From contig JAFJTR010000009.1 of the NCBI GenBank assembly GCA_022559985.1, forward strand, positions 496,001 to 560,000: a stretch of 64,000 nucleotides of DNA, read 5' to 3'. How positions within the stretch are numbered: position 1 is the stretch's first letter; each line of letters starts with the position of its first letter. A program made the translations under genes and the position numbers. A model generated the notes under the pieces. That model made no database searches and was not told the origin of the DNA. It saw only the letters and a list, made by a program, of their open reading frames with translations. This DNA comes from Parastagonospora avenae f. sp. tritici 18332-5. Taxonomy: Eukaryota; Ascomycota; Dothideomycetes; Pleosporales; Phaeosphaeriaceae. Shown in pieces: positions 56,903-64,000 of the stretch.

Positions 56903-57151
56903 TCAACAGTGCTGACTGGGGCTATCACAATACGTCAGCTTTGACATCTATATGAGGGGCAGCACTTACTTGATCACCCAACAGTGGTTGTTGCAGATGA
57001 TACCGACGAACGAGCCATCGCTCTTGTGACCGCACATGGTCTGGCCGTCGGTTTCGCAGTGGTCGCACGGCTTCCTGGGTGGGGGGTCGTGCTTAGCGGA
57101 GACGAGGGCCGTGGCTGAGAGTGCCAGGAGGATGGTGACGAGGAACTGCAT
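56903..57151 (-). CDS. Small secreted cysteine-rich protein, array copy 2
   Basis: Two exons, 57151-56970 and 56921-56903, giving 66 residues. The signal peptide is MQFLVTILLALSATALVS. The mature part has C-x2-C-x7-C-x12-C-x3-C-x8-C, with KPCDHCETDGQTMCGHK, then FVGIICNNHCWVI and a spliced end NPSQHC. Without splicing it stops at a TAA four bases into the intron (donor GTAAGTG). The intron ends GTGATAG. TTATAAAC on the minus strand near 57240 is a fair TATA element, about 87 bases before the ATG. It is a recent tandem duplicate of copy 1. Function unknown; likely exported and disulfide-bonded. Confidence 0.8.
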
Positions 57152-57970
57152 CGTTATTTGTTGGTTGGTTGACTAGTCAATTGATTTGTGGTTCGCTTTT
57201 TTCGAGGATTATCGTCTGTCGAGTCGAGGGCGAGGGTTTATAAGGAAGAGATCAGTCCAAAGCAGGGATCTTTCATGTATGAGGGTGAGAGAAGCGGAGC
57301 GAGGTGACGTGCGATCTCCTGTCTTACCGTTTGATAATTGACGTGTTGAACCGCTAGTGGAGACATAAGTTCTGATCTCGCGAATAAGACGTTGAGAGAG
57401 AGTTCTCCGCCATTGAGGCAAAAGTAATATGAGGAAATGTCACAAATGTGCGAGGGCAAGGAGCTGGACTGGAACCCCACGGCCTCCGTTCAGAGCGTTG
57501 CAACAAAAAGGTGTCTCCACAGATACTCAACCCAGTGACTCTCACACCTTGCGCCACTTTTCGTATTGGTCCAGCGGTGACCCTTCCCCCATGCTCTCAC
57601 CTCATCATCTATTCCGTCTCGCAATACACATGACCGTCACCAGGGGCCGGCAGAATCCCTGTCCGCCGCGGCTCAGCTGCAAAGGGTCAAAGTAGCCTAG
57701 ATATGTTCAAAGGTTTTTGTAGAACTAGGTGGAGTGTCTTATACCTGCGTGTATATCGAGCCTCCCTTATAACGTCAGAAGTATGCTCATAAAGGCTATT
57801 AGATCATGACACTTGATAGAATAATGTGTAGAATTGTGTACTGGAAGTAGTAGAAGATGAAGGGTGAATAGCGACACCATCTCGCTCCTCCCTTTACTCG
57901 AACCCTGCATTTGTCCAGCAGTGACCGTCCTCTCTGTGTATTGCTCCTGCCCACAGTTCCATCACACTTA
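57152..57970. other. Spacer with two motif copies
   Basis: No complete gene. It holds the promoter of array copy 2 and two copies of the array motif (57566-57583, 57911-57928). The second can be read on the minus strand as EDGHCWTNAGFE followed by a stop, after an AG acceptor. It may be a leftover last exon. Confidence 0.4.
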
Positions 57971-58248
57971 CTACGTACAGTGCGCTCCACCTGCCTCACT
58001 GCCTGCGACGCTTTAGTACTCTATGTCTCGGATCCGATGCGTGCAGTGAACTTACAATAACACTGCTGTAGCTTTTTCCAGCACCCGCCGTAGGGTGTTC
58101 CGTCGGATACGCACTCCTCGAGTCGTTGCTCTGAGCCTTGTCCTGCGCATTGCTTGGCGCCCCTCGGGCGGCACGGCGTGCAGCTCATGCCATTGGCTGC
58201 GGTTGCACTGACGAGAGCGAGGAGGATGGTGAGGTTGAGGATGTGCAT
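57971..58248 (-). CDS. Small secreted cysteine-rich protein, array copy 3
   Basis: Two exons, 58248-58056 and 58002-57971, giving 74 residues. The signal peptide is MHILNLTILLALVSATAANG. The mature part starts MSCTPCRPRGAKQCAGQG and has C-x2-C-x7-C-x11-C-x9-C-x6-C-x-C-x7-C. The intron (GTAAGTTC...GTCGCAG) splits the last codon of CYC, and the second exon codes for SEAGGAHCT before TAG. Read unspliced, the frame would run on to a different, cysteine-free end. The Gly-Gly-Ala-His-Cys tail repeats in copies 4 and 6 and supports the splice. Function unknown; secreted with eight cysteines. Confidence 0.78.
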
Positions 58249-58460
58249 TCTGGGCTCGAAGGAATATTTTTATGACTGATTGATCAAGGTGCAGCTTGGC
58301 TGAATGATTGGTATAGGAACTAAAGTAGGCCGTGGATGAAGCTGAAGTGAGTGACGGGAAATGACGCTCAAGTATGTGAATCTCTCCTCCGTTTGCACAC
58401 TCACTAATTGTCCAGCGGTGACAGCTATCTGCGCACGCCCGCTCAATCCCATCTTAGCAT

Positions 58461-58760
58461 CTAGTTCTCCCAGCAGTGTGCTCCGCCATCTTCGGTACCT
58501 GTCGTAATATCAGCCCTCCCTTGCATGAACTTGACGAACTGTGACTTACTGGTACGTAGACAGCAGCTCTGAAACAGTTTCCAGCACCCATGGGCTACTT
58601 TGGCATCATATTTGCACTCTTGTACTAGGCGCTGAAAGTTTCCGTAGTGGCAGCGTTTCGCGCCGATGTTGGTGCAATCAGAGCAGGGTGGGGGAGGGAT
58701 TTTGGCGATCGCGACGCCGGCGAAGGCGAAGGTGAAGGAAAGGAGACTGATGAGGTACAT
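58461..58760 (-). CDS. Small secreted cysteine-rich protein, array copy 4
   Basis: Two exons, 58760-58550 and 58498-58461, giving 82 residues. The unspliced frame is also open (99 residues), but splicing of the 51-base GTAAGT...CGACAG intron joins RTS to TEDGGAHCWEN, as in the paralogues. The signal peptide is MYLISLLSFTFAFAGVAIA. The mature part has C-x2-C-x7-C-x11-C-x9-C-x6-C-C, and the tail Cys. The KRCHYGNFQRLVQECK and HGCWKLFQSCC segments match AKQC...RLEEC and GGCWKKLQQC of copy 3. Intron retention would keep the frame, so two products are possible. Function unknown. Confidence 0.78.
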   Translation of the reverse strand: MYLISLLSFTFAFAGVAIAKIPPPPCSDCTNIGAKRCHYGNFQRLVQECKYDAKVAHGCWKLFQSCCLRTSKSQFVKFMQGRADITTGTEDGGAHCWEN

Positions 58761-59289
58761 GTTTGGATTGGTGAAACTGTGGCCTAGCTTTTGAGAGGCG
58801 AAGTTTGAGCAGGTGGGTTGTAGGCAAGTGGAAATGGAAACGGAAACTTGAGTGTCTTATGTATTACAACTAGCTCCTCCGTGATCGCTGTCCGTTTGTC
58901 GACTCAGCAGTGACCATCGTCTTCCGTATGACCATCCGCTTATTGGTCCAGCCGCGACCGTACCACCGTCGCTCAAGACTTATCTCCAGAGGTCGCATTG
59001 AAGTTTTAGTTGGTCAAATTCAAGTTGGCCGCATTGGAGAGGGTCGCATTGTAGTCGGTGCAGCGCGCCTGCTCACCGCCCTTATCATAGCCTATCGAAA
59101 CTGTTGGACAGAGCCGATGGTCCATTGATACCTCTCACGTGATCGCGCGTAGCTGGTGCCTTGGCAGCCAATGTGAGCCTCATACAGGCTCTCACGCGCC
59201 TTCTAATACAACACATTATCATGCTAAAACCTGTGCCTTTCATCAAAAATATTAGGAGCTTACTACTGGAAGTTGATCAGCGCAACAAT
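58761..59289. other. Spacer with two motif copies
   Basis: No complete gene. The minus strand at about 58903-58925 reads TEDDGHC and a stop, which looks like an orphan last exon of the family. Confidence 0.4.
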
Positions 59290-59502
59290 TCACTTGCAAG
59301 GGGACTGCAGGCACATATTGATGAGTTTGTAGCATCCGGCGGGCCCCTTCTTGTCACGGTGTTGACACAGCACCATATAGTTGGGCCTGTCGCAAATCAC
59401 ATTGCCTATGTCGTAGCACTTCCAATCGCATTTGTCCGATGGACGTTCGGCGGCGGCGATCGTTGCGATAGCGAGTAGGGTGATGCATCTGGAGAAGTGC
59501 AT
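59290..59502 (-). CDS. Small secreted cysteine-rich protein, array copy 5
   Basis: One exon, 70 residues. The signal peptide is MHFSRCITLLAIATIAAA. The mature part has C-x3-C-x7-C-x8-C-x10-C-x6-C-x4-C: KCDWKCYDIGNVICDR, YMVLCQHRDKKGPAGCYKL and MCLQSPCK. It fits the array core but lacks the spliced Gly-Gly-His-Cys tail. A weak donor (AAGTGAAT) lies at the stop, yet I find no in-frame second exon nearby. The frame is open further upstream, but only this ATG gives a signal peptide. It may be a shortened, still working member or the start of decay. Confidence 0.65.
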   Translation of the reverse strand: MHFSRCITLLAIATIAAAERPSDKCDWKCYDIGNVICDRPNYMVLCQHRDKKGPAGCYKLINMCLQSPCK

Positions 59503-59987
59503 GATCGGCCACTGATTGATGGGCAATGTAGTTTGAGCAGGAGATTTGTAGAGGGGTAGAAGCGTCTTGTAAGATTTGACAAAAAGCCTAAGTAGAAGCC
59601 TGAGACACTTGATATTGGTGCCTTGCGTATCAAATGGACCTCCCTCAATGGCAGATTTATGCTTATGTAAATATGTATCTTGGGCCCTCGATCCGAAGCT
59701 CCTACGCACCTTCAGTCTATGAACCATATAAAATCCAGCTAACGAAGATCCAAGTTTCACCTATCCAGTCAATTAGGTATTAAGCGAAGTGTGGGGCTAT
59801 TGGATACGCAACCATGGAAGCGACAGTACCGCAGTGACCACCTTCCCGGTTGCCCGAACCCTAGCTTACCATATGTATACGCAGTACGCACCGTGTTCTT
59901 CGCTGCCTTTCAAAATCTCAAGTCTGAATTTCTCCACGTTGAAAAGCGCAGGGACTTACGAGAGCCCGGAGTGCGACATCGACCTTT

Positions 59988-60164
59988 CTAGAAGCACACA
60001 TGCTTACACTCCCGTATAAAGCCACATATGACATCGCTGCCGCAGTACCTCTTACTCAAGTTGCATGGAGAGCAATCTTCGTCGGGATATCTAGCGATGC
60101 CTCCAGCGATGCCGGCACCAGCGGAAGCGAAAATAGTGTTGAGCTTCGTGAAACTTATCTGCAT
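59988..60164 (-). CDS. Short secreted cysteine-rich protein, array copy 7 (maybe broken)
   Basis: A 58-codon frame. The start MQISFTKLNTIFASAGAGIA could act as a signal peptide, though it is less hydrophobic than those of its relatives. The mature part has C-x2-C-x6-C-x5-C-x5-C-x3-C (DCSPCNLSKRYCGSD, RECKHVC), the array core in a tighter form. The TAG at 59990 comes early. A strong donor (GTAAGTCC) lies about 30 bases further on. After a 120-base gap an AG is followed by GGT-CAC-TGC near 59842, the usual Gly-His-Cys tail. This suggests a once longer gene cut by a nonsense change. Confidence 0.45.
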   Translation of the reverse strand: MQISFTKLNTIFASAGAGIAGGIARYPDEDCSPCNLSKRYCGSDVICGFIRECKHVCF

Positions 60165-60674
60165 GGTTGCTATCCGACCCCAACGGTTGCGTCGGTAAAT
60201 CTCGGGAACTTTTGCGTCGAATTCTGATTGAAATTTTCAACGAAACCGTCGGGGTCGGGTACCGGGTAGACGTTCGCTCAGATGGTGAATGGGGGGAGAT
60301 CTTGTAGCTATAGTCGGTGGTATGCAGGTGACACGGCTTCTTGGATACATACCCTGTGTACATATGTACTGCGTATAAATTGGAGATGGCACAGAATTTG
60401 AAGCCTCGAACCACTGTATCCTTTGGGAGTCTCGAACCTACCCGGGTATGCTCTTGCAGTGTCATTGATGCTAAATTTCACATTTCATAGCTCTAGATTT
60501 TCCCGCTCGATACTCGACTGCTTTCAACTCGTTCTGTCGTTCAGGTCGCTTCACATCATGACCATGTCTTCCCTAGCTTTCGTCTCCTCCATATTGATCC
60601 AGCGGTGATCCTCACAGCCCAACTCTCATGCCCTCGTCACCTTCCTTTTCAGTCTAGCGCATCGGTTCACCAAA
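60165..60674. other. Spacer in the array
   Basis: No gene seen. It holds one motif copy (60593-60611). Confidence 0.4.
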
Positions 60675-60938
60675 CTACACACTTTCCTGTGTTCTTGCCT
60701 CGATGCCTGTCACACATTTCTCATCAATCAATTTTCCACATTGTACTACATTGAAACTCAGGTCTCCTGCTACCGCAGTCATCGAAGTCCGTCCAGCAGT
60801 TGTGCTGCGACGACTTAAAGTGGCTGAGGCCGGTATCAGGGCGAGAGTGATATTCAAGTAGAAGGCGGGAGCTAATTTGACCAAGCGAGTAAGCATCACG
60901 AAGAAGCGATAGGCAAAATGCAGAATGATTTCAGGCAA
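60675..60938 (-). pseudogene. Degenerate array member
   Basis: The frame contains LNITLALIPASATL, close to the signal peptide LNLTILLALVSATA of copy 3. Later it has QCGKLIDEKC, that is C-x7-C as in the family core, but the first Cys of the C-x2-C pair is a Val and most other cysteines are absent. The ATG at 60896 would be the likely old start. I take it as a decayed copy, with low certainty. Confidence 0.3.
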
Positions 60939-61118
60939 TGATGTCTTTCATGGCATGAATCCAATGCCACTGACCAATGGTATTTCTGCCAATCCAGTCT
61001 CCCTCTCAAAGCGCCTTCGTCCCCAAAATTGGCCCAACAGTGACCGCCAGCTCATCTTGAGGTCCATCTCCGGAGAATGCTCTCCTCTCCACCCAGGATG
61101 GTCGAGTCGGTTGAAGGC

Positions 61119-61427
61119 TTAGATACCAGTCTTAACGACACAGTGGGATCCACCCTCCTTGACGCCTGTAGCAGCACAGTCAGAATTTGCGCCCAAAGAG
61201 CAGCGGCAGTTCATCGTCGACTTACAGGTCTCATGCTCCTTCACCTTGCAGATCATAGTAGTTGCCCAGCACAGGCCCTTAGTGGTGGTCTTGCACTCCT
61301 CGACCGCCGTATGGAAAGAATCGCACCGCTTGTCACCGAGGACGGGGCAGGGCTTGCAGGAAGCCGGGTCGCGTGCAACAACGATGACGACGAAGGCCAT
61401 GGCGGCAATGAAGTTGGTGACCTGCAT
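61119..61427 (-). CDS. Small secreted cysteine-rich protein, array copy 6
   Basis: Two exons, 61427-61226 and 61165-61119, giving 82 residues. The 60-base intron (GTAAGTCG...GCTACAG) keeps the frame if retained, which would add a Cys-rich insert (about 20 residues, with four more Cys codons). The signal peptide is MQVTNFIAAMAFVVIVVA. The mature part has C-x2-C-x7-C-x9-C-x7-C-x6-C-x7-C-x7-C, with SCKPCPVLGDKRCDSF, VEECKTTTKGLCWATTMIC and the tail VKEGGSHCVVKTGI. A TATATA lies about 130 bases before the ATG. Function unknown; spliced length equals copy 4. Confidence 0.8.
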   Translation of the reverse strand: MQVTNFIAAMAFVVIVVARDPASCKPCPVLGDKRCDSFHTAVEECKTTTKGLCWATTMICKVKEHETCKSTMNCRCSLGANSDCAATGVKEGGSHCVVKTGI

Positions 61428-62827
61428 CTTGGGGATGTTGATGTAGTGGTTGTTCAGGTGATTATTGGTAGGCAGGTAGAGGTGGAGTTGTCCGAGTTGA
61501 GGATTGGATTGGAAAGTGAGGTGGAGAATGAAAGCAGCAAAGGTGGAAGGCGGGATATATATGCTTTTGTGAAGGCCCAAGCTCACGCTAACAAGAGCAG
61601 AGCGTTTGTCGGGTGCGATATCGCGCTGAGAATTGCGTCTCGTGGAGAAGGAAGATCGGAGTTAGAGCGGTCTGCAGTCGGCACGGTGGCACCAACCTCG
61701 CTATCTCACTGCGTGCAAACGGAGAAATGCAGGAAACAGGGCAAAATCGGACAGCGGTTCGAGAGAACATGTGCTGGAAGTTGTAAATGCTGATGTTTTC
61801 AGAAAGACCGACATTTGGTCAAGTTAGCAGCCCGTCAATCGTTGCTCACTGCACTCATCTACATGGCTACTTCTTCAACAACACAGCATTGGCGTCCCGT
61901 TGACTGATACTTGCTACGTGCGCGTCCTCCTGAAATTGATCTGGGGTTGACAAACACCCACGCTGGGAATGGGAAGATTGGGAGCAGGCTGAAGAATCTC
62001 AGAAGAATTATAGATTGCCTCTAGTGTTTTTGGCAGCTCCCATGATCCTACAAGCGAATACGGCCGCGATTAGATATGTAGCAACTCCATCGTTAGGCTG
62101 ATTTGCTACGTCCGAGGAACAACGAAAACAGTAAACGTAGTAAGGCGGCGAGACTTAAGAAAAGCTTATTATACCAATGACTACTTGGATTGAGACATCG
62201 AAATGGCGAAACCACAGGCCCATTTGTCCACCATGCAGCAGTGTCTCTTGAAGCTTCACTGGAATGGTTAACTGAGCTGAGCTATACTTGACCTTGCACC
62301 TCGAGCATTGGAATTGTAGGGACTGACATGAGTATTACAAGTAAAGAACGGTAATTATGTGTTTGTTGGTAGGCCTTGTACGATCGTATGGGGTGAATAA
62401 CAACAACGAGGTTCTTCTGGTGACTGGTATTGGTATTGATAGATCTATGAACGTAGGTGCTACGAAGGTATACCTGAGCGCAGCGCAAGTCGGGCCGAAG
62501 TAGGATCGAAGAAGGATCGAGTCGGCTCGTTGGTCAGTGTTGAGCAGACGATGTCCCTACCGATACTCACAATCCGACAGTGTTAGCAATATTTAAGGCA
62601 TAGATCGGCCAGATTCGAGGGCAGTACAATGTAGTTTTTATGCACTTATGCCTATAGTAAATTTATAGGGGAGCCTGAAGATACACGCTACTCTGAAGTA
62701 TTATTATCTAGTGTTGCGAAAGTTTTTGAGAATATCCAGGCCTCCTTAACCTCTTCTCGTCGAGTGAGGGCGAACAGGAATTTCTCCAGCGCCTGGTGCC
62801 CCAGAGGTTGCCGATGACCATTCCACC
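61428..62827. other. Gene-poor 1.4-kb gap
   Basis: It holds the promoter of copy 6, with GATATATATG near 61556, then AT-rich DNA. No gene seen. Confidence 0.5.
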
Positions 62828-63277
62828 TCAAAATATTTTATGACCGGGCAGCTTGGTTGAGTTGTTTGCGACGGTCGAATTGGCAGGCAAGGTGGTGTTT
62901 GCGGTGACAGTCAGATTTGTAGATGGTTGAGCCATCCAAATGAAATCGTATGGCGCGCACTGTGGAAAAGGGAGTGGCAAGCCTGCATCAAATTAGCATC
63001 GAGCAAGTACAGAATCGGAGTACAACTTACATCCTCCCGGGCATTGCATGTTTCTCCAGAAGCCTTTGTGGCATCGTTTGATGCGTTTGTGACCGACCCC
63101 AGCTATGCAAGTTTTAGTCCCACATGAGTCGAGTGGCCATCCCGAAGAGGGTTTGCACTTACTGCACATGGACTCGCCCTCATTTTCGGGACTGCATCCT
63201 TGACCTTTATAGTCTGTGGCAAGGGTGACAGGAAGAAGAGCCATACAGGCGAAGACAATAGTGTTAGAGAGCTTCAT
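62828..63277 (-). CDS. Secreted cysteine-rich protein with Asn/Thr-rich tail
   Basis: Three exons, 63277-63163, 63102-63031 and 62982-62828, giving 113 residues. The signal peptide is MKLSNTIVFACMALLPVTLA. The mature part starts TDYKGQGCSPENEGESMC, then TGVGHKRIKRCHKGFWRN and MQCPGGC, with six cysteines in all. The last exon adds LPLPFPQCAPYDFIWMAQPS and a tail with four N-glycosylation sites (NLT, NTT, NST and NNST region). Both introns start GTAAGT and end TAG or CAG; the second has a GCTAAT branch site. Unspliced, the first 95 codons are also open but give a different tail. It lacks the C-x2-C-x7-C core, so it is not an array member. Function unknown. Confidence 0.7.
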
Positions 63278-64000
63278 CTTAGGTGTGGTAATCGTATTCG
63301 AAGAGTTTTCTGAATAAGTTTTTGCTTTAGGGAGGGATAGTGGAAAATAGAGATATGGAGGTGGAACGACAGTGAGTATGTAAGGCTTTTCGAAAAAAGA
63401 GGATCATTAGTTTATATATGGTTCACTTAAATTGCTAGTGTGAGGATACTAACCAAATTTTGGCGATATAGTCAAGCCTTGCTCAGGTGGTTTCGCTGTT
63501 CCATGGTTGAGCTACAGTGGTAGGTACGCTAACGCCGCTGAATGCCACAACACCACGAGTATTGGCGCATTTTTCTGATTTCAGTCCTCTCAAATTAACA
63601 ATGAACGGATGGACAATTGTTGAGCATGGATTGAATTTGCAACTGAATCTGTACCTCCCTGCAACATGGTAGGTGCATCGGTAAATGCGACATTGTGTCG
63701 TGCCCGACACAAGAACCGTATCATCTGCCAATATCTTCAAAATCCATGTTAGAAGTTCTAGACGAGATTTTAACAAGAAATTTGTCTACAGTACGTTGAA
63801 TTCAGAGAAAGTGATTGCGCGCCTGGTGTCACATTGGGACATACGGCACCTGCGCTCCTCGCCGTGGCCGGAGTGGATAGTGAATCCAGCACATAGGCAG
63901 CGTTTGGCAAATACACCAATTAATTATGGACGTCGAAGGGACATTTTCTTGGAAGGGTAAATGTGAGCCTCACGTTGTAGTGCAAGGATTGCCAGTTTTG
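63278..64000. other. Window edge with possible secreted-gene exons
   Basis: It holds the promoter of the gene at 63277 (TTATATATGG near 63412). Two minus-strand frames here, at 63483-63776 and about 63775-63930, have several Cys codons, but I could not build a gene; any start may lie beyond the window. Confidence 0.3.

Larger units (their letters stand above)
57566..61047 (-). repeat. Dispersed 18-bp motif, eight copies
   Basis: On the minus strand the consensus is GGTCACYGCTGGACCAAT. Copies lie near 57566-57583, 57911-57928, 58407-58424, 58903-58916, 58942-58959, 59826-59842, 60593-60611 and 61028-61047, all in the same orientation. Several are followed within 45 bases by GGAGGAG. In one frame the motif codes for Gly-His-Cys-Trp (or Gly-His-Arg-Trp), like the last exon of the array genes. 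It may be remains of last exons or a shared upstream element. Confidence 0.6.

Noticed and set aside
57911..58056. Motif at 57911 as an alternative last exon of array copy 3
   Set aside because: Joining it to exon 1 creates a stop codon at once. The exon at 58002-57971 fits in frame.
58903..59502. Joining array copy 5 to the orphan GHC exon near 58910
   Set aside because: It would need an intron near 370 bases and the phases do not match. Other family introns are 49-60 bases.
1..64000. CRISPR array or bacterial operon signals
   Set aside because: No regularly spaced repeats of that kind. Spliced genes and eukaryotic ribosomal proteins show it is fungal nuclear DNA.

Overview
The window looks like a nuclear scaffold piece from a filamentous ascomycete (Pezizomycotina), most likely a plant-associated Dothideomycete. 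The reasons are short introns (about 45-90 bases, GT...CTRAY...AG), compact genes on both strands, orthologues of fungal housekeeping genes, a family 3 pectate lyase, and an array of small cysteine-rich secreted proteins. The placement is inferred from gene content; no search was run. All exon borders were read by eye from splice signals and reading frame.

Layout. 0-8.7 kb: HRI1-like protein, ribosomal protein eL13 (five exons), a coiled-coil protein and, divergent from it, an LRRC40-like leucine-rich-repeat protein. 8.7-11.9 kb: gene-poor DNA with a decayed element. Two diverged 130-base direct repeats flank a Copia-gag-like remnant and a mutated fragment of casein kinase I. 12-20.3 kb: DUF2235 hydrolase, GDS1-type winged-helix protein, a long gene-poor stretch, and an OMS1-like methyltransferase. 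20.9-30.6 kb: a probable PAN/Apple-like secreted protein, a FAD amino-acid oxidase, a repeat-bearing stretch with two solo LTRs (each with a perfect 5-base target duplication), an NAD-dependent reductase, a PL3 pectate lyase and ribosomal protein eS28. 31-55 kb: an unknown protein, a CECR5-type HAD hydrolase, an aldo/keto reductase, a probable mitochondrial unknown protein, DEF1, a secreted flavin amine oxidase, an F-box-like protein, a tRNA-His-like sequence, a TFIIIC subunit, an unknown 200-residue protein and a CSC1/OSCA channel.

56.2-63.3 kb is the most notable part. At least six, probably eight, tandem minus-strand genes or remnants encode secreted proteins of 58-82 residues. They share a Cys-x2-3-Cys-x6-7-Cys core and, where spliced, a tiny last exon that ends in a Gly-Gly-x-His-Cys or His-Cys tail. 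Most of these last exons do not appear in a simple open-reading-frame view. Copies differ in intactness, and a repeated 18-base motif marks the array. A separate three-exon secreted protein lies at its right edge.

Housekeeping genes (ribosome, Pol II and Pol III transcription, mitochondria, channel) fill most of the window and show no operon-like logic. The secreted functions (pectate lyase, flavin oxidase, small cysteine-rich proteins) fit a life at the plant surface, but this is inference.
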